37,213 nt of DNA. Origin: Actinomycetota bacterium. GTDB taxonomy: Bacteria; Actinomycetota; Actinomycetes; Streptosporangiales; Streptosporangiaceae. Below the pieces are notes generated by a model, which was not told where the DNA came from, ran no database searches, and was given only the letters and a program-made list of their open reading frames with translations. Below are positions 6,265 to 14,568 of this stretch, in pieces (the first letter of the stretch is position 1; every line of letters begins with the position of its first letter). The translations under genes and the position numbers were made by a program. The stretch is taken from positions 1 through 37,213 of the forward strand of contig PMSU01000203.1 in the NCBI GenBank assembly GCA_003168255.1, read 5' to 3'.

Positions 6265-7485
6265 TCAGCTCAGCCGCTCAAAGATCATCGCCATGCCCTG
6301 GCCGCCGCCGACGCACATCGTCTCGAGGCCGAACGTCTTGTCGTGAAACTGCAGGCTGTTCAGCAGCGTGGTGGTGATCCGTGCCCCGGTCATGCCGAAC
6401 GGGTGACCCACCGCGATCGCCCCGCCGTTGACGTTCAGCTTGTCCTCGTCGATGCCGAGCGCCTGGTACGACGGGATGACCTGGGCCGCGAACGCCTCAT
6501 TGATCTCTACCAGATCGATGTCGCTGATCGTCATCCCCGCCCGGGCCAGAGCGAGCTTCGTTGCCTCCACCGGGCCGAGGCCCATGATCTCCGGTGATAG
6601 CGCCGTAACCGCGGACGAGACGATCCTGGCCAGCGGGGTGATACCGAGCTCGGCGGCCCTGCGGTCGCTCATCACCACGACCGCGGCGGCGCCATCGTTG
6701 AGCGGGCAGCAGTTGCCCGCGGTGACGGTGCCGTCCGGCCGGAACACCGGCTTCAGAGTGGCCACCTTGTCCAGGGTGGTCCCGGCCCGCGGGCCGTCGT
6801 CCGCGCTCACCACGCTGCCGTCTGGCAGCGTCACCGGGGTGATCTCGCGCTGCCAGAACCCGTTGGCTAGCGCCTTCTCGGCCAGGTTCTGCGACCTGAC
6901 GCCGAACTCGTCCTGCTGCTGCCTGGTGATGCCGCGCTGCTGGGCGACGTTCTCCGCCGTCTCCCCCATCGCGATATAGACGTCGGGGATCGCGCCGTCG
7001 GCACGCGGGTCATGCCATCCGTCGCCGCCCCCGGCGGCGCTGCGCTGGGACCTGGCCTCGGCGTCGGCGAAGACCGGGTTGTGGGTGTCCGGCCAACTGT
7101 CGCTGCTGCCGTTGACGAACCTGCTCACGCACTCCACGCCGGCCGAGATGAACGCATCACCCTCACCGGCCCTGATGGCATGGAACGCCATCCTGGTGGT
7201 CTGTAGCGACGACGAGCAGTACCGGTTAACCGTGGTGCCGGGCAGCGTGTCGTGGCCGAGCATCACCGCGACCACGCGGGCCATGTTGAAGCCCTGCTCG
7301 CCGCCGGGCAGCCCGCAGCCGAGCATGAGGTCATCGATCTCGCTGGGGTCCAGCTGCTCGACCTTTGCCAGTGCCGTCGAGACGATCCTGGCGGCCAGGT
7401 CGTCCGGGCGGATACTGGTCATCGACCCCTTGAACGCGCGGCCGATCGGTGAGCGCGCTGTAGCGACGATCACTGCCTCTGGCAT
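6265..7485 (-). CDS. Acetyl-CoA C-acyltransferase (thiolase)
   Basis: Catalyses thiolytic cleavage of 3-oxoacyl-CoA or condensation of acyl-CoAs, in beta-oxidation or ketoacid metabolism. The 406-residue chain has the family length and all catalytic elements. The nucleophile is C90 in VNRYCSSSLQTTRMA, H361 lies in the AVGHPFGMTGAR motif (NGGAIAVGHPFG), and C391 is in the terminal CVGGGQGMAMIFERL. NEAFA and NGGAIA motifs are also present. The ATG is preceded by AAGGAGAGG. It is transcribed away from cbs. It stands alone, so the partner genes of a fatty-acid operon are absent here. Degradative versus biosynthetic role cannot be decided. Confidence 0.95.
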   Translation of the reverse strand: MPEAVIVATARSPIGRAFKGSMTSIRPDDLAARIVSTALAKVEQLDPSEIDDLMLGCGLPGGEQGFNMARVVAVMLGHDTLPGTTVNRYCSSSLQTTRMAFHAIRAGEGDAFISAGVECVSRFVNGSSDSWPDTHNPVFADAEARSQRSAAGGGDGWHDPRADGAIPDVYIAMGETAENVAQQRGITRQQQDEFGVRSQNLAEKALANGFWQREITPVTLPDGSVVSADDGPRAGTTLDKVATLKPVFRPDGTVTAGNCCPLNDGAAAVVVMSDRRAAELGITPLARIVSSAVTALSPEIMGLGPVEATKLALARAGMTISDIDLVEINEAFAAQVIPSYQALGIDEDKLNVNGGAIAVGHPFGMTGARITTTLLNSLQFHDKTFGLETMCVGGGQGMAMIFERLS

Positions 7486-7557
7486 GGCCTCTCCTTGCTT
7501 CGTTACTTGACAGTAGCTTATTCAGCGCTGGCTGCTCCTGCCACATTCCCGGTCGAT

Positions 7558-7571
7558 GTCCTGGACAGGAC
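7558..7571. promoter_or_regulatory. Palindrome upstream of cbs
   Basis: GTCCTG and CAGGAC, separated by GA, form a perfect 6-bp-arm palindrome in the divergent thiolase/cbs region. A further half site CAGGAC lies at 7602-7607. It could be an operator for a dimeric regulator of either gene. No regulator is known to me for this motif. Confidence 0.3.
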
Positions 7572-7625
7572 GTTAGCTCTGGTGGGATAGCGTCTTGCAA
7601 CCAGGACACGCATAGGTGGTTGATC

Positions 7626-9032
7626 ATGCAGATACACGATTCCCTGATCGAGCTCGTCGGTAACACGCCGCTTGTCAGGCTGCGCAAGGTGACCAGCAGG
7701 TTGCCCGGCGGCGGCGTCTCGCCGGCGGTTGTCGCCAAGGTTGAGTACTTCAATCCTGGCGGTTCGGTCAAGGACAGGATCGCGCTGCGCATGGTGCGGG
7801 CCGCGGAAGAATCGGGAGCGCTACAGCCGGGCGGCACGATCGTCGAGCCAACCTCGGGCAATACCGGGGTAGGCCTGGCGATCGTCGCGGCCGAGAAGGG
7901 ATACCGCTGCGTTTTCGTCTGCCCGGACAAGGTGGGGCAGGACAAGCTCAGCGTGCTGAGAGCCTATGGCGCAGAAGTCGTGGTCTGCCCGACCGTCGTA
8001 TCCCCCGAGCATCAGGACTCTTACTACTCCGTCTCGGACCGGCTGGCCGGGGAGATCCCGGGAGCCTGGAAGCCGGACCAGTACAGCAATCCGGAGAACC
8101 CGGCCTCGCACTATCACTCCACCGGCCCGGAGATCTGGGAGCAGACCGACGGCAGGATCACGCACTTCGTGGCGGGCATCGGCACCGGCGGCACGATCAC
8201 CGGCACCGGCCGCTACCTCAAGGAGGTCTCCGGCGGCCGGGTGAAGGTGATCGGCGCCGATCCCGAGGGGTCGGTCTACTCCGGCGGGTCAGGGCGGCCC
8301 TACCTGATCGAGGGCGTTGGCGAGGACATCTGGCCTGCCACATACGATCCGTCCATCTGCGACCAGATAGTCGCGGTCACCGACGCCGAGTCGTTCCTCA
8401 TGACGCGCAGGCTGGCACGGGAGGAAGCGCTGCTCACCGGCGGGTCCTGCGGCCTCGCGGTGGTCGCTGCCCTCCGGATCGCGGCCACCTGCGCCGAGGA
8501 TGACCTCATCGTCGCCCTGCTACCCGACGGCGGCCGGGGCTATCTGGGGAAGATCTTCAATGATGAGTGGATGGCCGACTATGGCTTCCTCACGACGACG
8601 ACGGCGGAGCCGACCGCCGCGGACGTGCTGTCAAGCAAGCAATGCGGGCTGCCGCAGTTCGTTCACACCCATCCGACCGAGACCGTGGCCACAGCCATCC
8701 AGATCTTGCGGGAGTACGACGTATCGCAGATCCCGGTCATCAAGGAGGAGCCGCCGGTGATGGTGGCGGAGGTGATCGGCTCGATTGTGGAACATGACCT
8801 GCTCGACGCGCTGGTCGCCGGCCGCGCCCGGCCGCAGGATCCGGTGAGCGGCCTCATGTCCCAGCCGCTGCCGATGGTCGGCTCCGGTGAGCCGGTGAGC
8901 AGCGTCGTAGCCGCGCTGGAAAAGGGCGGCGCCACGCTGGTATTGATGGACGGCAAGCCGGTCGGAATGATCACTCGCCAGGACATGCTCGCATTCCTGT
9001 CAGATCCTGATTTCCGAACGGCTCCGAGATAG
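7626..9032 (+). CDS. cbs: Cystathionine beta-synthase
   Basis: Condenses serine and homocysteine to cystathionine, the first step of reverse transsulfuration; a cytosolic PLP enzyme. The 468 residues comprise a fold-type II PLP domain at about 1-320 and a pair of CBS domains at about 335-465. Seen are K49 in NPGGSVKDRIA (PLP Schiff base), the TSGNTGVGLA loop, the phosphate-binding GIGTGGTITGTGRYLKE, and the C-terminal DGGRGYLGKIFND. A TTG at 7620 could also start the frame, but AGGTGG at 7614-7619 gives 6-base spacing to ATG 7626, so I use that. metB follows 77 bp downstream. The O-acetylserine sulfhydrylase alternative is less likely because of the CBS pair and neighbour. Confidence 0.94.
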   Translation: MQIHDSLIELVGNTPLVRLRKVTSRLPGGGVSPAVVAKVEYFNPGGSVKDRIALRMVRAAEESGALQPGGTIVEPTSGNTGVGLAIVAAEKGYRCVFVCPDKVGQDKLSVLRAYGAEVVVCPTVVSPEHQDSYYSVSDRLAGEIPGAWKPDQYSNPENPASHYHSTGPEIWEQTDGRITHFVAGIGTGGTITGTGRYLKEVSGGRVKVIGADPEGSVYSGGSGRPYLIEGVGEDIWPATYDPSICDQIVAVTDAESFLMTRRLAREEALLTGGSCGLAVVAALRIAATCAEDDLIVALLPDGGRGYLGKIFNDEWMADYGFLTTTTAEPTAADVLSSKQCGLPQFVHTHPTETVATAIQILREYDVSQIPVIKEEPPVMVAEVIGSIVEHDLLDALVAGRARPQDPVSGLMSQPLPMVGSGEPVSSVVAALEKGGATLVLMDGKPVGMITRQDMLAFLSDPDFRTAPR

Positions 9033-9109
9033 CCGTATCACCCGAAGGCTGAGGCAGCGCGGCCACGCGGTGGGCGTGGCTGAACTCCGATCACAGAGAG
9101 GCGGCGAAG

Positions 9110-10324
9110 ATGGCGCGAGGGGACAGCTTCGAGACGCTGGCGATCCACGCGGGGCAGGAGCCTGACCCGCTGACCGGCGCGGTGGTGCCGCCGATATACC
9201 AGGTCTCCACCTACAAGCAGGACGGCGTGGGCGGACTGCGCGGCGGCGCGGCCGGCCTGCGCGGGGACGCTGCCGGGGACCCCGCCGCTGCTGGCACCGG
9301 CTGGGTGGACGGCTACGAGTACTCACGGACGGCGAACCCGACCCGCACCGCGCTGGAGGAGTGCCTGGCGGCCCTCGAGGGCGGCACGAGGGGGATTGCC
9401 TTTGCCTCCGGGATGGCCGCTGAGGACGCCCTGGTGCGCACCGTCTGCTCGCCGGGAGATCACGTGATCATCCCGGACGACGCGTACGGCGGCACATTCC
9501 GCCTGTTCTCCAAGGTGCATGAGCGATGGGGGGTGAGCTACGCGCCGGTGCGGATTAGCGACTCAGCTGCCGTCAGGGAGGCTGTCGCGCAGCGCCGTGC
9601 CCGGGTGATCTGGGTGGAGACGCCCACCAACCCGCTGCTGGGCATCGCGGACCTATCCACGCTGTCCGGCATCGCCCGCGACGCCGGTGCGCTGCTCGTG
9701 GTCGACAACACGTTTGCCTCTCCCTACCTGCAACGTCCGCTCTGGCTGGGCGCCGACGTGGTGCTGCACTCGACCACCAAGTACCTGGGCGGGCACTCTG
9801 ATGTCGTGGGCGGCGCGATCGTCGTAGCCGACGCCGGCCTCGGTGAGCAGCTCGCCTTCTACCAGAACGCCACGGGCGCAGTGGCGGGGTCGTTCGACGC
9901 GTGGCTCACCATGCGCGGGATCAAGACGCTCGCTGTCCGGATGGACCGGCACTGCGCGAATGCCGCCCGCATCGCCGAGATGCTGACCGCGCACCCGGCT
10001 GTGGGCCAGGTCCTGTACCCGGGATTGCCGTCGCATCCCGGTCACGAGCTGGCAGCCAAGCAGATGCGCGGCTTCGGCGGGATGGTGTCGTTCCAGCTGA
10101 AAGCCGGGGCGGAGCAGGCCGCGACCGTCTGCGCCCGGACCCGGCTGTTCACGCTCGCGGAATCGCTTGGCGGAGTCGAATCGCTGATCGAGCTGCCCAG
10201 CCGGATGACGCACGCCTCCGCGGCCGGCTCGCCGCTTGCGGTGCCCGATGACCTGATCAGGCTCTCGGTCGGCATCGAGAACGCCGACGACCTCGTGGAA
10301 GACCTGCGTCAGGCACTCGGCTAG
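9110..10324 (+). CDS. metB: Cystathionine gamma-synthase/lyase family enzyme
   Basis: A PLP-dependent Cys/Met metabolism enzyme forming or cleaving cystathionine; next to cbs it likely serves transsulfuration. The 404-residue chain shows YEYSRTANPTRTALEECLAALE, the FASGMAA motif, VETPTNP, VVDNTFASPYLQRPL, and the PLP lysine K224 in HSTTKYLGGHSD. SLGGVESLIELPSRMTHAS near the C-terminus is typical. Between QDGVGGLRGG and YEYSRT there is an extra Gly/Ala segment of about 22 residues (about 47-68) that most homologues lack. ATG at 9110 follows AGAGGCGGCGAAG. Synthase (MetB) and gamma-lyase cannot be separated confidently by sequence. With cbs beside it, a lyase role would complete cysteine formation. 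Confidence 0.92.
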   Translation: MARGDSFETLAIHAGQEPDPLTGAVVPPIYQVSTYKQDGVGGLRGGAAGLRGDAAGDPAAAGTGWVDGYEYSRTANPTRTALEECLAALEGGTRGIAFASGMAAEDALVRTVCSPGDHVIIPDDAYGGTFRLFSKVHERWGVSYAPVRISDSAAVREAVAQRRARVIWVETPTNPLLGIADLSTLSGIARDAGALLVVDNTFASPYLQRPLWLGADVVLHSTTKYLGGHSDVVGGAIVVADAGLGEQLAFYQNATGAVAGSFDAWLTMRGIKTLAVRMDRHCANAARIAEMLTAHPAVGQVLYPGLPSHPGHELAAKQMRGFGGMVSFQLKAGAEQAATVCARTRLFTLAESLGGVESLIELPSRMTHASAAGSPLAVPDDLIRLSVGIENADDLVEDLRQALG

Positions 10325-10329
10325 ACCCG

Positions 10330-10347
10330 CGGGCCCAACCGCGCCCG
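10330..10347. terminator. Weak GC hairpin after metB
   Basis: CGGGC at 10330-10334 pairs with GCCCG at 10343-10347 across an 8-base loop, just after the metB stop and before the convergent small membrane gene. There is no T-run, so it is only a candidate. Confidence 0.3.
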
Positions 10348-10412
10348 GATGTTACGAGTGCCAGTGACATAAGTTGCCTGGGCGTCAAAAGGGGAACAAG
10401 CGCTCTCGTGAC

Positions 10413-10703
10413 CTATTCGGCGGGCTGGCTATTGCTTTCCTTGGGCTTCCAGGGGTACGCGAACCCGGCCAGGGTAAGAAAGATCAGGCCGACGACGACC
10501 GCGCCAATGCCACGCACCGGGCGATGGTCATTCGCCAGGCTAGCGGGCGACTTAATGGTGCCGAGGATGCTGGGTAGCGACTTGGCAGACTCTGTGAAGT
10601 ACATGATGGCGGCGATGAACAACACGATCGCGATGATCGCGAGAACCGCCGCGGCGGCTAGCCTGCCCGCCGGTCGCCCGGCCGTTTCACTCACAGAACT
10701 CAC
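10413..10703 (-). CDS. Small two-TM membrane protein
   Basis: A 96-residue protein with two predicted transmembrane helices, at about residues 12-34 (AAAAVLAIIAIVLFIAAIMYF) and 62-82 (IGAVVVGLIFLTLAGFAYPW). They flank a short loop with FTESAKSLPSILG and a basic HRPVRGIG turn. This pattern, a YF-E-A--LPS loop between two helices, resembles small conserved actinomycete proteins of unknown function. The frame extends upstream to 10943, but GTG at 10703 has AGGAAGGA just before it and gives a compact membrane protein, so I choose it. It lies 133 bp after the VWA gene and may be transcribed separately. Confidence 0.7.
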   Translation of the reverse strand: MSSVSETAGRPAGRLAAAAVLAIIAIVLFIAAIMYFTESAKSLPSILGTIKSPASLANDHRPVRGIGAVVVGLIFLTLAGFAYPWKPKESNSQPAE

Positions 10704-10836
10704 TCGTCCTTCCTGCGATGCGCCGGAGCTCAGTTCCGCCCAGTCGGTCTGGCCCCGGCCCAGTGGCTGCTGCTTGCCGCACGGTACTACGGGACGCCAC
10801 GCTAGGTGATGATGAGACAGGAAACGCAGAGCAAAC

Positions 10837-12927
10837 TCATCGTCGGCTGTGCCGACGGGTGCGCAGGAAGTCCTGTACCACGTACTCGCCGAGCCGTTCG
10901 GGGACCGCCTGTAGCAGCCGGCCGCCATTTCGCTTGGCCACATCCTCGACGAAAGCCGTGAGCCGCTCGTCCTCGGCGAGCATGAAAATGTTCAGGGCGG
11001 CTCCGCGCCTTGTCATCTTGTCCACTTCGGCGAGGGTGAGTTCCAGCGTCTCCCGGGACGGCGGCCAGTCGAACCAGGACCGGCCGTCCCGCTGGAGATG
11101 GGCCGTGGGTTCGCCGTCGGTCACGACGATAACCACCGGATCATGCTGGGGGTGCTTGTCCAGGTAGCGTCCGGCAAGGACGAGCGCGTGATGCAGATTG
11201 GTGCCCTGGACCATGTCCCAGCCGAGGCCGGCCAGGTCGGTTTCGCGCAGCTCGCGCGCGTAATTGGAGAATCCGATGACCTGGATGGCGTCCTGCGGGA
11301 ACCTGCTGCGGACCAGGGCGTGCAGGGCCAGGGCCGTCCGCTTGGCGGCTCCCCAGGTGCCGCGGAGCGCCATCGAGTAGGAGAGGTCGACAAGCAGGCA
11401 GACCGCGGCAGCGGACCGGCGCTCTGTCTCGGCGACCATGAAATCGTCCGCCGACAGCCGCACCCGCGCTGTGGCGCCGCGCCCGGCGGCGCCTCGGCCT
11501 GGAGTGCCGCGCCCGGGTGTGCCGCGGCCGGGTGTGCCCCGCGGCGCGCCGTCCGGCGGGACGACGTCGGGCCACGGCGCGAAATTGCGCAGCCGGCCGT
11601 CGCGAAGCAGCGCGCTGCGCACGGTCGCCGCCGCGTCGATGGCCAGCTCGTCACCGAATTGCCAGGCCCGGGTGCTCCCGGTGGGATCCCCGGCTTGCCC
11701 GGCGTCATGCTGCTCATGATCACCGGGGCCGCCCTCGCCGAGCTCGGCGAACACGCGCCGCAGCGCGGTCTCGCCGAGCCTGCGCACGGCCTTAGGGGTC
11801 AGCTCTAGCGAGCCACCCTCTCGGCGTGCGTATCCCTGCCGCTCAAGCTCGCGCTCGATCTGCTTCAGCGCCGCCATGTCGTCCACCGCCTGGCGGCCAA
11901 GTGCGCGCCGGACGGCCTCCTCGTCGATGTCGTCCAGCCGCGCCCCCGGGTAGTCCTGACGCAGCGCGGAGGAGAGCTCGGCCAGATCCGCGAGCTCGGC
12001 GAGGGCGGTCGTCGCATCGCCGAGGCCGAGCGGCTCATTGCCTGTCATCGGGTTCTCGCCGCTTCTGGCCATGGCGTCCATGTCGGGGCGCCTGGCCCGC
12101 AGCGCCTCGGCCAGCCTCGTCATCTCGGCGGCCAGGCCGGCGTCGTCGAGCGTCTGTGACATGAGGCCGGCGAGTTCGCTGCGCTGCTCCGCGCTGAGCG
12201 ATTCGAGCAGCCGCTGCGCCGCGGCGATCCTGCGGACCAGCGAGTCGACCAGCTGCTCGAGATCGCGCGGATTGCTGGGGAACAGATCGGCGTACTGCTC
12301 CATGAAGCGGTCGAAGTCGGCCTGGGTGTGCTCACCGCTGGCGTCCGCCTCGAGCATCGCGGTCAGCGCGGCGAGCATGTCCTTCACCCGCTGCATCGCC
12401 TCGGAGTCGGGGCCTTGCAGGGCCTGCTTCATGCCGCGGAACTGGCTGTCCAGCACTTCCCGGCGGAGCAGGTCCTTGAGCCGCCCGAATGTCTCGCTGG
12501 CCGCGGCGGACCGCCACTGGTAATCGGCCAGCCGCCTGATCGCCTGCGAGGTGTCGTCCGGCAGCGTGTCGAGCTCGGCCTCCCGCATCCGCGCATCGTC
12601 ACTCGGGTCGGGGAACAGTTCCGCCCGCTCCTGCCCGATCGCCGTATCGAGCAGCGCCCGTGCCTCATCGAGAATGCCATCGAGGCGGCCGCGTTCCCGT
12701 ATCTCCCGCTGCCGCTCGCGAACCTGCCTGAGCAGGTCGTCCAGGCCGCGGCCCCGGCTGCCGCCGGAGTCGGACAGACCCCGCCTGAGCAGGTCCTGCA
12801 GCGCGCTTGACGGGGATTCCCCGTTCAGCACGTCCTCGCCCAGCTGGTCGAGCGCGGCCAGGACGTCATAGGGCGGCGCGAGCGGGTCAGGCCCGCCGGA
12901 GTACTCGCCATAGGAGTAGCCGCTCAT
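10837..12927 (-). CDS. VWA domain protein, partner of MoxR/ChlI-like ATPase
   Basis: A 696-residue cytosolic protein. The first 440 residues are mostly charged helices (QVRERQREIRERG, RRLADYQWRSAAASETFGRLKDLLRRE, KQIERELERQGYARREGG). After a Gly/Pro/Arg linker with GTPGR repeats at about 465-490 comes a C-terminal von Willebrand A domain at about 505-690. Its MIDAS is complete: D514, S516 and S518 in LLVDLSYSMA, T576 in GTN, D604 in VTDGEPTAH. It starts 60 bp after the AAA ATPase gene and runs with it. Such ATPase-VWA pairs act like magnesium-chelatase I/D subunits or MoxR systems, remodelling or inserting metal into a client. Here the client is unknown. Annotation as a chlorophyll enzyme would be misleading. 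Confidence 0.9.
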   Translation of the reverse strand: MSGYSYGEYSGGPDPLAPPYDVLAALDQLGEDVLNGESPSSALQDLLRRGLSDSGGSRGRGLDDLLRQVRERQREIRERGRLDGILDEARALLDTAIGQERAELFPDPSDDARMREAELDTLPDDTSQAIRRLADYQWRSAAASETFGRLKDLLRREVLDSQFRGMKQALQGPDSEAMQRVKDMLAALTAMLEADASGEHTQADFDRFMEQYADLFPSNPRDLEQLVDSLVRRIAAAQRLLESLSAEQRSELAGLMSQTLDDAGLAAEMTRLAEALRARRPDMDAMARSGENPMTGNEPLGLGDATTALAELADLAELSSALRQDYPGARLDDIDEEAVRRALGRQAVDDMAALKQIERELERQGYARREGGSLELTPKAVRRLGETALRRVFAELGEGGPGDHEQHDAGQAGDPTGSTRAWQFGDELAIDAAATVRSALLRDGRLRNFAPWPDVVPPDGAPRGTPGRGTPGRGTPGRGAAGRGATARVRLSADDFMVAETERRSAAAVCLLVDLSYSMALRGTWGAAKRTALALHALVRSRFPQDAIQVIGFSNYARELRETDLAGLGWDMVQGTNLHHALVLAGRYLDKHPQHDPVVIVVTDGEPTAHLQRDGRSWFDWPPSRETLELTLAEVDKMTRRGAALNIFMLAEDERLTAFVEDVAKRNGGRLLQAVPERLGEYVVQDFLRTRRHSRR

Positions 12928-12987
12928 GATCGAGCCCGGGATCGCCGACGCCGCGGTTCGCCCGGCTGGCGCGGTAGACCGGCGCCC

Positions 12988-14454
12988 TTACGTTCGGTAT
13001 ATCGAAGAGCCATCGGCGGAATCCTTGGAGAGGCGGCGCATCAGATACAGGCCTTCAAGGGTGAACTCGAGGGCAGCCGCGGCCTGGCCGGGCGACTCCG
13101 CGCCGTCCACCCCGAGCCGTTCCATGATCTTGGCGAGCCCGGTGACCTCGCCAATGCGCCGCAGCAGGTCGGGGCCGGGAACCAGGTCGCCGGACGCGAC
13201 CGTGCCGCCGTCCTCGAACTTGGCAAGCAGTGCGGTGAGGTCGGCGTTGCCGAGCATGATGCGGAAGGTCTCCGCTATCGCGCGGCGGAGCAGGTGATCG
13301 AGCACCTCCTGCTCCCTGCCCTCCTCGCTGACCTCAAATTCCACCTTGCCGCGCAGCGTGCTGACGATGGCGGGCAGGTCGCAGACCCTGGCCACCGGCT
13401 GTTCCTCGCCGGCCAGTGCCGCCCGCCTGACGGCCGACGCGGCGGCGCTCTCCGCGGCCGCTATCGCGAACCTGGCGGAGACTCCCGAGCGGGCGTCCAC
13501 CGCGGGAGAGGCCCGGACGAGCCGGGTGAACCTGGCGATGACATCGATCAGGTGAGCGGGCAGGATGGCCGCGGGATCGGCGCCGTCCCAGGAAAGCAGG
13601 GACTCCTGCCTGATCAGGGCCAGCTCGTCGGTGAGCGTCATCGGATAGTGGGTGCGGATTTCCGCGCCGAACCGGTCCTTGAGCGGCGTGATGATCCGGC
13701 CCCTGTTGGTGTAGTCCTCCGGGTTGGCGCTGGCCACGAGCACCAGATCGAGCGGCAGCCGCAGCGCGTAGCCACGCACTCCGATGTCGCGTTCCTCGAG
13801 CACGTTGAGCAGCGCCACCTGGATCCGCTCGGCGAGATCCGGGAGCTCGTTCAGGCAGAAGACGCCCCTGTTTGTCCGCGGCACGAGACCGAAGTGGATG
13901 GTCTCCGGGTCACCGAGCGTCCGCCCCTCGGCGACCTTCACCGGGTCGATGTCGCCAATCAGGTCGCCGACGCTGGTGTCCGGCGTGGCGAGTTTCTCGC
14001 CGTACCGCTCGCTCACGTGACGCCAGCAGACGGGCAGCGCGTCGCCCTGCTCGGCGGCCAGCCGGCGGCACCGCGCGCAGACGGGCGCGTACGGGTGGTC
14101 GTTAATCTCGCAGCCCTCGACCGCCGGGCTCCATTCGTCGAGCAGCCCGGCAATCGTCCTGATCAGACGGGTCTTGCCCTGCCCGCGCTCGCCGAGCAGG
14201 ATCACGTCATGCCCGGCCAGCAGGGCGCGCTCAAGGTGCGGCAGTACGGTCTGGTCGAAGCCGATGATGCCGGGGAAGCGGTCCTGCCCGGCGCGCATCC
14301 GGGTGAGCAGGTTCTGCCTGATCTCTTCCTTGACGGTCCGGTAGGCGTGTCCGCTGGCGCGGAGCTCGCCGAGGGTCGCCGCGGCTGGCGGGCTGGCCGC
14401 GGCATCTGGCTGGGTGGTGGCGGCGGCATGGGAGTGGCTGGGTGGCTGCACCAT
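12988..14454 (-). CDS. Magnesium-chelatase I/MoxR-like AAA+ ATPase
   Basis: A 488-residue AAA+ ATPase expected to form a ring and work on a client together with the downstream VWA protein. The N-terminus is Pro/Ala-rich and variable. Walker A is GERGQGKT, residues 88-95 (K94). The Walker B-like strand is VFCLNELPDLAERIQVALLNVLEERD, where the usual Asp-Glu is Asn202-Glu203. ASANPEDYTNRGRIITPLKDRF carries sensor 1 and the helix-2 insert region. Four Cys and a His (C115, C126, C129, C143, H146) lie between Walker A and B and may bind zinc. ATG at 14454 is divergent from ilvA, 114 bp away. The N-for-D change in Walker B may be family-wide, and whether hydrolysis is weakened is unknown. Confidence 0.9.
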   Translation of the reverse strand: MVQPPSHSHAAATTQPDAAASPPAAATLGELRASGHAYRTVKEEIRQNLLTRMRAGQDRFPGIIGFDQTVLPHLERALLAGHDVILLGERGQGKTRLIRTIAGLLDEWSPAVEGCEINDHPYAPVCARCRRLAAEQGDALPVCWRHVSERYGEKLATPDTSVGDLIGDIDPVKVAEGRTLGDPETIHFGLVPRTNRGVFCLNELPDLAERIQVALLNVLEERDIGVRGYALRLPLDLVLVASANPEDYTNRGRIITPLKDRFGAEIRTHYPMTLTDELALIRQESLLSWDGADPAAILPAHLIDVIARFTRLVRASPAVDARSGVSARFAIAAAESAAASAVRRAALAGEEQPVARVCDLPAIVSTLRGKVEFEVSEEGREQEVLDHLLRRAIAETFRIMLGNADLTALLAKFEDGGTVASGDLVPGPDLLRRIGEVTGLAKIMERLGVDGAESPGQAAAALEFTLEGLYLMRRLSKDSADGSSIYRT

Positions 14455-14568
14455 TCGACACTATGTCCCGGCTGGCCGGTTTCGCACCTGCCGCAGGTCA
14501 CGCGGGCTGGCCGCCCGCGAGGGTGACGGCCCGGCGGGGCGGCAGGCTACGGGTGCGACACTGCTTGG

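Noticed and set aside
10704..10943. Extended N-terminus of the small two-TM protein back to 10943
   Set aside because: It would overlap the VWA gene by over 100 bases and adds sequence without family character; GTG 10703 has a good ribosome site.
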